From contig BMAT01003913.1 in assembly GCA_019649035.1 (NCBI GenBank), positions 113,434 through 153,452 on the forward strand: a stretch of DNA of 40,019 nucleotides. The letters are read 5' to 3'. This DNA comes from Elysia marginata. Its lineage: Eukaryota > Mollusca > Gastropoda > Plakobranchidae. The notes beneath the pieces were generated by a model. It ran no database searches, had not been told where the DNA came from, and saw only the letters and a list, made by a program, of their open reading frames with translations. The translations under genes and the position numbers were made by a program. Shown here in pieces: positions 12,238 to 21,557 of this stretch; position 1 is the stretch's first letter, and every line of letters starts with the position of its first letter.

Positions 12238-12421
12238 GTAACACGAAGCTCAGGCTTCCCGTAATACGAAGCTCAGGCTTCCCGTAACACGAAGCTCAGG
12301 CTTCCCGTAACACGAAGCTCAGGCTTCCCGGAACACGAAGCTCAGGCTTCCCGTAACACGAAGCTCAGGCTTCCCGTAACACGAAGCTCAGGCTTCCCGT
12401 AACACGAAGCTCAGGCTTCCG
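12238..12421 (+). repeat. Tandem array of eight 23-bp units
   Basis: Units start at 12238, 12261, 12284, 12307, 12330, 12353, 12376 and 12399. They are nearly identical, with single changes in unit 2 (AC to AT) and unit 5 (GT to GG). The last unit is one base short and runs into a degenerate copy (GCCTGCAGGCTTCTCGTAA). Each unit contains the imperfect palindrome GAAGCTCAGGCTTC, able to form a 5-bp stem with a TCAG loop. There are no spacers, so this is a minisatellite and not a CRISPR array. Confidence 0.95.
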
Positions 12422-13080
12422 CCTGCAGGCTTCTCGTAAACCATTGCTTCGCCTCATTCTATCTTGTGTCCAAATAAAAAGCTTGCGGTTGATCTGCAGC
12501 GCAGATGCTTCAAGGCCAACCGTTTTATGTTTTGGCATTTATAAATTTAGAGAAAAAAATGCAATTTTCTCTCGGGATTTGTGAACAACCTTTTTACACA
12601 TGGCTTTAAATCCTGATGAATTTTACTGATTTTTGTGAGGTGCCTGTCGTTAAAATTCACGGCCGTAGAAATGATGTATCAAAAGCAGTTCACATAATAT
12701 GCGACAACTATAATTATTATATTTTTTATTATTTTAAAAAATCTATGTTCATAATCAATCACCAGAAAGATCGATAGTGTTTTTTCTTGTCACTTGCTAT
12801 TTCAGGTTGCACTTTTAGAAAGTTCGTTTTACATTATAATTGCTTAAAGGGAAATTAACCTGATATTTATATTAAACACAAAAAGACAAGACGTATGTTG
12901 TGAATGTATTGCTACTTTTGGTGGAGAACTAATAAGTTACTCGAGAATAATTGAGAGGAATCAGTTTACCAAACCCTATCTACATTATCTTTATTTAAAA
13001 AATTCTTTAGCTTTTACTACAAAACAACTAAAAGATCACGTCCCAAACTAATGATTCCCACCTGATAGTGCCGTATTCCA
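12422..13080. other. No recognised gene
   Basis: AT-rich, no ORF or motif recognised. Confidence 0.45.
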
Positions 13081-13084
13081 GGTT

Positions 13085-13350
13085 TTCATTTAATCTTTAA
13101 CCTGACCACACCAATCGAGATGGAATTTTCCCGAGGCCTTTTTTTTCTTTTGGCGGGTGCACCTGTACCAACACATCAAACCCTCTAAGCATATTGACCC
13201 CCAGGCTAAAGGTTGCTGTTTCTTGTCTGATCTTGTCCAGGTACGAGCAAGCACAAGTCAAGGTAACTCGGAAATCTTGGTTGTCTGCGGGTGAAGGCTT
13301 TGCCCTGAGGTTTAAATATTTCTCAGGTGCTTGATCAGAACGATGATGTG
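13085..13350. other. GC-richer segment of unknown nature
   Basis: This stretch is visibly richer in G and C than its AT-rich neighbours and is open for 99 codons on the minus strand (13097-13396) without a recognisable domain. It is followed by AATAATAATAA-type sequence, so it may be an unclassified short retroelement. No pol III boxes were recognised. Confidence 0.25.
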
Positions 13351-13454
13351 TGCAATTTAATAATAATAAAAATTTTAACAATATAAATGATAACAATGAT
13401 AAGTCACAATGAAATTATTTAACAATAGTAATAAAAGCAATGATCACTATAAGT

Positions 13455-13477
13455 ATAACAACAACAATAATAATAAC

Positions 13478-13512
<35 letters not shown>

Positions 13513-14658
13513 TAATAATAATGATAATTTATTTATAGAGCGCCTAAAATCCACTAAAAAGTGCTCAGTGGCGCTAATATACAGTAGAGAAAGGTTGCTT
13601 CAAAACAAATACAGACCATAGAAATGCATCAAAGTTTTACATCAACATTTTGGTCATACTATAATACTATTTATTAAAAACTGATAAAGATTATTAAAAT
13701 AAGAATCAAAATCAAATGCATTAAAATCATGTAAATGTATCTATAAACATCTGTAAATACGTCGGTAAAGAAAGTAAAAGTTGTCATACACAATTTAGAA
13801 TAGTATAAACTCAAATAAAAAAAAAGTTTAACCTCAAACGAAACCGAGTACTACAATACAAATTAAATGAAGTGTATAAATAGTTCATTGTCTAAAAGCA
13901 GCCATATTCACACTTGCTAGCAAAATAAAAATCTAGATAAATATGTTGAAATAGAGAAAATTAAACCCGTTTTTTGTGCAATCATTTATTGATTAATATC
14001 GACAAGATGTTTATAATAAGTTTTAAAAATGTAGATGTGGTGACGTATCACCATAAACATATTAACAAGTCAAGTTTTTCATAAAATGATAAAAGACAAT
14101 GCACAGTAACACAACTTAAAATATTCTGTTTTTAGATTTGTTTCAAAAGACTGAAAAGTAAAACATTGTTTGGTGGTAAGAGACAAAGTGTTCCATACTT
14201 TCGGAGCATAAGCAGAGAAAGCCCTCTCATCTAGTTAGAAACTACTTTCTTTGTTGCCAGAAGAAAATCACTAGAAGACCTTAGAGTTCTTACGGGATGA
14301 TAAAGATGTATTAGGTCTTCAAGATAGCATGGAGCAAACCGTTTAAACTTTTAAAAGCAAGGCATGCAATTTTAAAATCGATTCTTCTTTTTGTTGGTAA
14401 ACAGTGTAGAGTTTTTAAGAGTTCAAATGAATGTTCACATTTTTTCTTTAAGACAATCTTAGCTGCTTTGTTCTGAACTTTTTGTAGTCTTTCTTGGAGC
14501 AAAGCTGGGATTCCAAATAGAAGAGAATTACAACAATCGAAACGGCTGGTAATAAATGAATGGACTAAAAAACGCGCTGTTTCACAATCAATAAAGTTTC
14601 TAATTTTTCCAATTTTTTTAAAGACCGAAATGACAAGCTTGACATACTTTTTTGACAT
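13455..14658 (-). mobile_element. 5'-truncated CR1-like LINE, copy A
   Basis: The minus-strand ORF at 14311-14658 encodes the conserved C-terminal part of a non-LTR reverse transcriptase. It contains VHSFITSRFDCCNSLLFG, LQKVQNKAAKIV and LHCLPTKRRIDFKIACLAFK, the thumb/post-RT region typical of CR1-like LINEs. After a frameshift near 14311-14340 the protein continues (YLEDLIHLYHPVRTLRSS, then SAYAPKVWNTLS near 14180-14220). A 3' UTR runs down to GGCGCTCTATAAATAAATTAT (plus coordinates 13525-13545) and an (ATT)n tail at about 13460-13525. The 5' end is cut at about 14658, exactly where copy B's tail begins. Endonuclease and RT palm are absent, so this is a dead-on-arrival copy. Confidence 0.85.
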
Positions 14659-15608
14659 GATGATGATAATAATAATTATAATATTAAAAATAATTATATT
14701 AATAACAATAATAAAAATAATAATAATAATAATAATAATAATAATTTATATAGCGCCTAAAATCCACAGAAAACTGCTCGATGGCGCTTTTAAATATAAT
14801 TATAGACATAAAAATATATGTACATGGTGTAGTATTATACATGATAAAAATAAATAAATATAACCATTTGTAAGTACATACTAGCTAAAAAGGTATGAAA
14901 AGAAATAGTTGTAAATATTGCTGATCTGAAAGTTAAAGGCAACAAACATCTTGTGATAAGCTTTTCTGTACATTTCTGAATCTCTGACGTGTAAGTAAGA
15001 CACTTATTTGTTTCAGTAGACAAGCTGTTCCAAAGCTTAGGGGCATAGAAAAAGAAAGAACGCTCTTCAATTTTCATTTGCTGATCTTAAAACTCTATTG
15101 GGTGTGTAAACCTCGATGAGTTCGTTAAGATAGGAGGGAGCCAGTCCATTTTGGCATTTAAAAATACTATACTCAATAGGCAGCCAGTGAAGTTCTTTAA
15201 AAGTGTAAATGAATCATCTCTCATATATTTTTCTTTTCCACTAGTCTAGCAGCTCTATTCTTAATTTTCTGCAGTCTTTCAATAAAATAAAACGGTATTC
15301 ACCAAGAGTGAATCGCAATAGTCTAAACGACTTGTTATAAGAGAATGGACAAGCACATTTGCTGTGTGCATCTCAATCACGTTGCTAATTTTTCCTTGGT
15401 TCCTGAGATGATAATGGTAGCTCTGACTTAACTTTTTTATATGATGCTCCATATCTTATTTTAGAATCGAAATGAACTCCCAGATTTCTCACTACTTTAC
15501 AGGTAGGAATAGAAAGACTTTCTCCAGCAAATTTTAATTCATACACAGCCTCACTTTCATTGGGATATGTTTTTGTTAATAAGAAAATTACTTCGCTTTT
15601 TCATTTAA
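14653..15608 (-). mobile_element. 5'-truncated CR1-like LINE, copy B
   Basis: The minus strand reads the same LINE region as copy A but starts further upstream: VRNLGVHFDSKI near 15460-15500, then VLVHSLITSRLDYCDSLL near 15320-15370, then FYAPKLWNSLSTETNKC (15000-15060). Frames are broken several times. The 3' terminus (plus 14737-14795) is homologous to copy A's 3' terminus (shared GCGCCTAAAATCCA and TGGCGCT), and the tail is (ATT)n at about 14653-14742. The 3' UTR is shorter than in copy A. The copies are related but clearly diverged, so they come from separate insertions. Confidence 0.85.
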
Positions 15609-15613
15609 CTTTA

Positions 15614-15639
15614 ATGATGATGTTGATGATGATGATGAT
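15614..15639 (+). repeat. (GAT)n microsatellite, left part
   Basis: Short run of GAT/GTT triplets directly abutting the left end of the solo LTR. The matching right part lies at 16352-16417. Confidence 0.9.
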
Positions 15640-16025
15640 TGTAACGAAGTTGGACACTGTTTTAGTCTAGTTCCTTAGTCATGCTATGTACAATGTAGGC
15701 CTAGATTAAGGCTACGCTTGTTTTCTTAATGGAATAATGTTAGGTATTCGTAGTTATAAGTAACTTACGGTTTTTCTAACTCTTTAAAATCTAGAATGAT
15801 CGCTTATTGTAAGTTCTGTAGATCTAGGCTTCTGGATTTATCTAGATTACCACCTTCCGGTTTATTTGCATAATGTTTGATGACGTAGGATGAATTTCGG
15901 GTGACTTATTTTTAACTTGGCTTGCAATTGGGTGTCGCTGCCGTATAAGGCCACGCCTTTCTCACCTTTCTTGTAAAGGGTCTAATTTTCGAGCGATAGC
16001 TAGACTTCTAGAAGTGTGTTTTGCC

Positions 16026-16034
16026 TATAAATAG
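16026..16034 (+). promoter_or_regulatory. TATA box of solo LTR
   Basis: TATAAATAG followed about 30 bp later by GACTAATGAGTTTCAG, the likely transcription start area of the LTR. Confidence 0.6.
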
Positions 16035-16227
16035 AGCTCGCGCGGTTGACTAATGAGTTTCAGAAGACTGAGAGGATAGAATACTGGACGAAGAGAGAGT
16101 GAGCAGTTTTTTGCAAAAGTTAGATCTACGATTTGTTTATGCTGGACATTGGCAATTCCACTGTTATTATTTTCGACTGCTGCTGGATGTAAATACTGTT
16201 TCGTGTTGATTTCTTCATTTTAAGTTG

Positions 16228-16233
16228 AATAAA
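16228..16233 (+). promoter_or_regulatory. Polyadenylation signal of solo LTR
   Basis: AATAAA about 195 bp downstream of the TATA box, followed by T-rich sequence, as expected at the R/U5 boundary. Confidence 0.55.
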
Positions 16234-16351
16234 CTTATTTTTTACTTTCTTCACACGACTTTTCACGTTTTCAAGATTTTAAAAGAACTCACAAGTCTCG
16301 CATCAGGAGTTTTATTCGTTTACTCGCCTATCATTTCTGGTGTTTGTGACA

Positions 16352-16417
16352 ATGATGATGATGATTATGATGATGATGCTGATGATGCTGATGATGCTGA
16401 GGATGATGATGATGATG
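16352..16417 (+). repeat. (GAT)n microsatellite, right part
   Basis: Imperfect GAT repeats with ATT and GCT variants directly after the solo LTR. It encodes a chance D-rich ORF. Confidence 0.95.
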
Positions 16418-16624
16418 TTTCTTTTAAAAGAAGCCCACACCCATGTAAACACAGCTCAAAAACTCCTCTTTTGAACACAGTTATACGTCCAAACATCAAA
16501 TCTCACTTTATTTACATTTAAACATTATTGTTATCAACACAATTGACAATATTACAAACAGTTTCTGGGAGGCGAATTCTTATAAAAATGAGATGTGTAT
16601 CAGGCAAGAATTAAACAAAAAAAT

Positions 16625-16930
16625 CTCAAACAAGCAGAGATGTACATAGGAATAACAGAAAACCCATTCAAGACTAGATGAAACCAACACACGTCAAGCT
16701 TCAGATTACCACAAAGAAAAACCGACACCACACTCAGCGAACGCATATGGAACATAAAAGAACACACACACACAAAAATAAAAAGATTTAGGTCTAGTCT
16801 ATAATGGAAAAAAGTTGAAAAATCTAACGCCTTCTCTGCGTCTACAAAAATGTAACCTCAGCCTATTAAGAAATACTACAAAGTTTAAAAAACAAGCCGG
16901 GGCAAACGGAAAGAATGGCTAGTAATTTGA
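16625..16930 (+). pseudogene. Penelope-like element GIY-YIG endonuclease remnant
   Basis: Reading the plus strand in the frame of 16643 gives YIGITENPFKTR, an in-frame TGA (16679-16681), then NQHTSSFRLPQRK and LSERIWNIKEH. These match, in order and spacing, the GIY-YIG endonuclease domain at the C-terminus of Penelope-like elements (typical forms YIG.T...FK.R, NH..SF and LS..IW). The TGA stands where a Tyr is usual. After a frameshift, KSNAFSASTK and CNLSLLRN follow (16815-16870), corresponding to the family's C..C motif with the second Cys lost. The reverse-transcriptase part is absent upstream, where the (GAT)n tract and solo LTR lie. This is a truncated, dead copy. The element class is well supported by motif; the subfamily is not resolved. 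Confidence 0.8.
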
Positions 16931-17606
16931 GGGCACAGAAGGCGGCTTTTACTTACGCACACAGGCGCAACGGTTCAACATTCTGCAAGGCTAAGTGGAC
17001 CGACTGCATAGAAAAAAAAAGATTCGTCTGAAGCACGAAAGACTGTGGCGACGACGAAATGCAAATTAAATCTGGATTTTACACATATCTGCTTATCTAT
17101 CCATCTGAAATCTATAAAAATACATACTTCTACATTATAGGTTTTGACATAAAACAACATTACGCAGTGCTCAGCCTGAGGAGTATAAACATTTTTATAG
17201 TTCCCTTTTTTATACTCTGCCATGACTTCGAAATTTTGTGTGTTGTAAACTCCTCAAATGGCTGCATGGGCAGGCCTGTTTTATATCTCTTTGTGATCTA
17301 TTTTATCTTTTTGTCTTTCCTATATGAAACACGTTTCTTCATCAAAATATTCGCCTCAGCGTTCCACCTGCACATTGCCCAGTAACGGTTTCCACCTGGC
17401 CGGGTCCATCAACTCAAAGGTGAGACTACAAAACACAAGCTTCGCTTAGACCTGCTAATTTAGATACATAAGCCACTTACTGCAGATTTGAAGATTTACT
17501 TTGGATATAATTGACCCATTAGAAGCAAGCTTACAAACCCATTATGTGCCTAAATCTCATTGGCTGTTAATTGGTTAACTTCTTTGTGCGCCTCCTCCCT
17601 TTTCAG
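16931..17606. other. No recognised gene
   Basis: Overlapping plus (17059-17385) and minus (16975-17223) ORFs shadow each other and show no recognisable domain; the plus ORF is F/Y/I-rich. Confidence 0.4.
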
Positions 17607-17614
17607 GCTTAGTC
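17607..17614 (+). repeat. Left target-site duplication of Mutator-like element
   Basis: GCTTAGTC, identical to 18539-18546 on the other side of the element. Confidence 0.85.
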
Positions 17615-17621
17615 GGTAGCA

Positions 17622-18091
17622 TTACGTTTCCCGAAAAAGTGAAAGTTTCATTTCCCGAAAATTTAACCTACCATACATTTCCCGAAAATATTCTCCTCTT
17701 CGCCAAATAATTGTACATTCGATTACAAAACGGATTGCTATGAGGTCTTTTGGCACCAAGTCTGCGTCTGGCTTGGAAACAATTTCCTTTCCTTCATTAT
17801 CACTTTTGATGGCCGTTCTGTAAGATTTTCCGCTGCCTTTCTTTTGCACTCCGTTCTAAGTATTTGTCTTGTCACAGAATCTGCTGAAACAGGGTCATGG
17901 TTATGATCACGACGACTCCAGACAATGTTTTCTTGTTCGTGGTCAGTTTTTAACCGTGCCAAACAGCCTTTGGTCGTGCATTGCCATGATGTATAATTAT
18001 ATGTCTTCGCTTTCCTTTCTAGACGAAATTTGTGTCCTTGACATAGCAATCCTGTTTTTTCTCTGTTAGTCTCAATTTTCTGAAACTCCAT
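17622..18091 (-). pseudogene. FLYWCH zinc-finger N-terminal fragment of MULE protein
   Basis: Starting at the ATG ending at 18091, the minus strand encodes a FLYWCH-type zinc finger. The spacing is a Trp-x-Cys (TSWQC), a Gly-Cys (KGCLAR) and His-x-His (DHNHDP), within residues 17-68. A lysine/arginine-rich helix and ERPSKVI follow. The 117-codon frame stops at 17738, and an overlapping frame (17622-17849) continues the conserved-looking part (SKPDADLVPKDLIAIRF), so a frameshift lies near 17790-17830. The second frame then runs into the left terminal repeat, which supplies its last residues. FLYWCH domains commonly precede MULE transposase domains, but the MULE domain is absent here. It could also be a captured host FLYWCH gene, though the terminal repeats favour deletion of an autonomous parent. 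Confidence 0.75.
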
Positions 18092-18224
18092 TTTCTATCG
18101 CAGTTATAGATCTATATGTGTTAATGTCGTAGGCCATGCAATCCAATGATTTGCTTGTGTTTTTATCTGCTTATAAAGCTTACTAACTACTGACAACACA
18201 TTCTATCAATAAACAAGTGAACAT

Positions 18225-18307
18225 ATCTCTCTCTCTCTCTCTATCTATCTATCTACCTGAAATGACACACACCGCTCAAATTATAACAGATAGTAAACAA
18301 GTGAACA

Positions 18308-18338
<31 letters not shown>

Positions 18339-18411
18339 AGTCTCTCTTTCTCTAGTCTCTCTCTCTCTCTTTCTCTCTCTCTAGTCTCTCTCTCTCTTTC
18401 TCTCTCTCTCT
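18225..18411 (+). repeat. (CT)n microsatellite inside the MULE
   Basis: Two CT-rich runs (from 18225 with CTAT units, and from 18310 interrupted by TAGTCTCT). Both are preceded by a duplicated lead-in (TAAACAAGTGAACATATCTC and TAAACAAGTGAACACATCTC), about 85 bp apart, so a segment was duplicated together with the microsatellite. Confidence 0.9.
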
Positions 18412-18538
18412 GGAATGAATGTTTGGGTGGGCGAAATATCGAATAACTTTTGTGGTTGCAAGTATCGTCTTCGCCTAATTGTAATTACTTTTTTCGGGAA
18501 ATGAAACTTGTAAAATTTTCGGGAAACGTATTGTAACC

Positions 18539-18546
18539 GCTTAGTC
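18539..18546 (+). repeat. Right target-site duplication of Mutator-like element
   Basis: GCTTAGTC, identical to 17607-17614. Confidence 0.85.
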
Positions 18547-19004
18547 TGCCTTTTAGCCAGTAACTTGCGTATTTATCTATCTTTGTTTTTTCTCTCTCTG
18601 TTTATCACTCCCTCTTTCAGTCTCTGTTTCTCTGTCTTTGCATCGCTTGATTTCTTTTTCTCTGCATTTCTATTTCTAAGTGTCATTCTCTCGCTGTCCC
18701 TGTCACTCCATCCCTTTTTTTCCCTTTCTTTTTTGACAATTTCTAAGTTCATCTTTCATCATGTCTTATATAATCGTTTTCGTGCTAAATACCCCTATGG
18801 AACTAAACATACGTGGGGCAAATGGAAGCCGCATGAGATTGTTTTACAAACCAACATTAACCTATTAATAACATGTTAACCAACATTTTGTTTAACAGTC
18901 CAGTTCAAAAGAGTTTACTACAGGACTATTCTTTGTATCGAGAGAATCATTTTCCTTGTTGGCCTGTAAAAGTGTCTTTGCTTAATACCCATAGTTGTAC
19001 ATTT
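18547..19004. other. Pyrimidine-rich sequence, no gene
   Basis: About 18580-18730 is rich in CTCTTT and encodes a chance S/F/L-rich ORF (18565-18879). Nothing else recognised. Confidence 0.5.
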
Positions 19005-19016
19005 CGCAATAGGTGC
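19005..19016 (+). repeat. Left target-site duplication of SINE
   Basis: CGCAATAGGTGC, identical to 19267-19278. Confidence 0.85.
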
Positions 19017-19266
19017 TTTCAATTGAAGGATATTTTTACAAGCCCAATTCCACTTCAAAGGTGCTCTCAGGGCTTGGGTCCCAATGACAATGTATGGGCT
19101 GCCACCCAGAGACTAACGGGGATACCATGACTTAGCCTCAGCCGGTCACATTATACTGACACCGACCCAGCCAGTAGGGGCCCGGACTGTGCTCGGCTGA
19201 GGCTCGAACCCGCGACCTCTTGGCCACGGAGCGAGGCCACTACCAACTGAGCTATCTAGGCCCCCG
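19017..19266 (-). mobile_element. Complete tRNA-derived SINE, family 4
   Basis: On the minus strand the 5' head (from about 19262) is tRNA-like: an A box TAGCTCAGTTGGTAGTGG and a perfect B box GGTTCGAGCC. About 170 bp of unrelated body follows, ending in an A/T-containing 3' end. The unit is flanked by a perfect 12-bp direct repeat (CGCAATAGGTGC). That is the hallmark of LINE-assisted insertion and fixes its ends at 19017 and 19266 (250 bp). The acceptor stem is not complementary, so it is not an active tRNA. The head differs from the other SINE families in the window. Confidence 0.88.
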
Positions 19267-19278
19267 CGCAATAGGTGC
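19267..19278 (+). repeat. Right target-site duplication of SINE
   Basis: CGCAATAGGTGC, identical to 19005-19016. Confidence 0.85.
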
Positions 19279-21410
19279 ACACAGATGAACTTCTCTCTTC
19301 CTTTTGAGAGAAATATTAAAGAATTAAAGTCAAACCGCATAAAAACGATATCGAAAATTGGGATCAAATTGTATCATCATTATGCTGAAGTGAGATACTA
19401 GATATGAAGCTAACAATTATGTAAGAAAATAATAGAGAATCATTGTTTTGATCTGAATTAGTTTTACAACGAAGAAGAAAAATATTTGTGGTGGTCTGAA
19501 GTCATCAAAACACGTTCTAAACATTCTTAGACATTCATGGTTTGACATCGGGGGCAATTCTATTCATTGGTTTAGGTCCAGTGTGGGTGTTCTCTGGGAT
19601 TTGAGAAACTGGCGAATCTCTTTGATTTGTTAACAATTTTTTTACATAAACGCGATCCATTCATGAACAGAATTAAGATTCCCAATTGTTTTCATAACTC
19701 TCTAATAATTTATTCGTGCTCAGCATTTTATAACAAAAAAGATACATACTAATATTAACTGAGTCAGTTCAATAAAATCGTAATTTACTACATTTTTGAC
19801 TTTGTCATTTTTAAATATAATATGACTCGTTAAGTGAGTTCAATTGCACCGGAGTATTATATTTCAGATGCTCCATTGCCTATGTTATGATTTAATTTTG
19901 AAACTCATGTTTCCTTTCAACATAACGTAAATAACCCGTGAAAAGGTTAATTATCAAATATTACTATTTAAGATAATAATTTTGTATCTATAAAATATTT
20001 ATGAGTCAAACTTAGAATGAAATAATGTTAGCAAAGTGCTTAATCTTTTTATGGGTTGGAATGTCATGAACATTAACTCATTTCACTCCTAATCATTTTT
20101 TTCCTGAGATATTGATTATAGTATAAGCTAATCGAATTCAGAAATAATAGTGGACGGCATGTTTTGTCGCACATAGTACATCGCCTGTTGTCTATTCCTG
20201 TTAGGGTTCTATATTTATTACAACATTTAACCGGTGGAATAACATGCCTATAGTATTAGAACTGCCTAAACGATTTTGAGGATCTTATGAATCTGTGCTT
20301 TATCCAATCATCAATTCATTATCACCTGTGGATCTCTAACACATAGTTCAATGTATATTTTTATATCGAAAACAAAACAATTATCAGAACGGTTCTAAGT
20401 CCTCGGAAAAAATAATTTCAAAATTCAAAACAAATTTTGACCAAAACTCTTGAACCTCGCTTTGTGAAAATTTTAGCTTCTTACATTATACATTTAATGG
20501 AAGCTGAAATGGTAACGTTTATTCCTGATGGATATTAACGAAAAAAGACTTTAAAGTTAAGTTGGATAAACTGCAGTGATCTCTCAAATAGGTACCGGTA
20601 CTGTCCATTTTGTGTTCGTTTTGTATGTAACAATTCGCACCGTGCGGATGTTTGCTTAAATGGAAGCCTAGCCCTTTGATAACACCAGAGTGCATTATGT
20701 ATAGCATCTATGAGAACCACTAATGCATACGCGGTTGGTGTGCTTATGTATAAATTCATATGACAGGATTTTCCAAAACATTTTTAAAGTGTATTTGGTT
20801 CGGAATCGTGTACTAAAGGTGCGTAATATTTTCCCTATCATGCTACCCAAAGAAATGTTCTATCTTTGAGAGGATAGGCGGTTAAGATTGGGATTTCCAA
20901 ATTGTGACGTAGACTTAGATCACAACCATGATTGTGTTCATTGAAGAAAAGCAAAATTCTTCAGATAGACCTTAATCTTTTTCTTAACAATAATTACTAT
21001 ATAAGAAAGCATTGGAAAATGCGAAGAAATGTAACAAAACTTAACCATTGAAAAACGACAATGGATAAATATATAGCTAAACTTTATGTAATGTTGTGAT
21101 CAAATTTTATGTAGGAGAAACTTCTCTGAAATGGACATCGATGTTCTGGCTTGGAATTCAAACTTTGCGTGTTTAAGAAATATGGATGTTTGGGAGTCTG
21201 CCAGACTCTAGGGTGTTGGGCGTTTTACCAAAACCAGATGCACCATACTCTACCATTTTTTTTATTACGCCTTTTAAAGGCTCTAAAATATTGATTTTCT
21301 ATGCAAATTATCTATTTTAAAAATTTAGATGGTTTCATGTGTATTTCAGATTTTATTTGCTAAAAATGTTGCGAAAGAAATAAGCGAATTAAAGAAAGAC
21401 ATAGAGACGA
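19279..21410. other. No recognised gene
   Basis: AT-rich. Two overlapping minus ORFs at 20519-20759 have ordinary composition but no recognisable domain. Nothing else stands out. Confidence 0.4.
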
Positions 21411-21485
<75 letters not shown>

Positions 21486-21486
21486 C

Positions 21487-21557
<71 letters not shown>
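21411..21557 (+). repeat. (GA)n / (GACA)n microsatellite
   Basis: Long (GA)n with interspersed AGACAG units. The long ORFs on both strands here are repeat artefacts (RERE/SLSL). Confidence 0.97.

Larger units (their letters stand above)
15640..16351 (+). mobile_element. Solo LTR of an LTR retrotransposon
   Basis: The element begins TGTAACG and ends GTGACA, giving the TG...CA termini of an LTR with TGT/ACA ends. It is 712 bp. Inside are a TATA box (TATAAATAG, 16026-16034) and a polyadenylation signal (AATAAA, 16228-16233) about 200 bp apart, the U3-R-U5 order expected for the plus strand. Both flanks are GAT microsatellite, so ATGAT precedes (15635-15639) and follows (16352-16356) the element. 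This is consistent with a 5-bp target duplication but ambiguous because of the repeat. No gag, pol or primer-binding site lies beside it, so it is a solo LTR left by recombination. The superfamily is not determined; TGTAACG starts are common in Gypsy elements. Confidence 0.78.
17615..18538 (-). mobile_element. Non-autonomous Mutator-like (MULE) DNA transposon
   Basis: The 924-bp element has imperfect terminal inverted repeats of about 55 bp. The left end starts GGTAGCATTACGTTTCCCG and the right end, reverse-complemented, starts GGTTACAATACGTTTCCCG. Both continue with GTTTCATTTCCCGAAAA. The left side carries a third, sub-terminal ATTTCCCGAAAAT copy (about 17677-17692). The element is flanked by the perfect 8-bp duplication GCTTAGTC; Mutator-like elements usually make 8-10 bp duplications. 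The interior holds a FLYWCH-type zinc-finger fragment on the minus strand and a (CT)n tract (18225-18411). No transposase catalytic domain fits in it, so it would depend on a transposase supplied in trans. Orientation is set by the coding fragment. Confidence 0.88.

Noticed and set aside
12238..12421. CRISPR array
   Set aside because: Units are contiguous with no unique spacers, and the genome is eukaryotic.
13409..13621. Poly-Asn ORF
   Set aside because: Translated (AAT)n tail of a LINE read on the opposite strand.
16225..16521. 98-codon D-rich plus-strand ORF
   Set aside because: It crosses the end of the solo LTR and the (GAT)n microsatellite; the Asp run is translated repeat.
19190..19262. 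Functional tRNA gene on the minus strand
   Set aside because: The head lacks a pairing acceptor stem and lies within a 250-bp unit flanked by a 12-bp target duplication.
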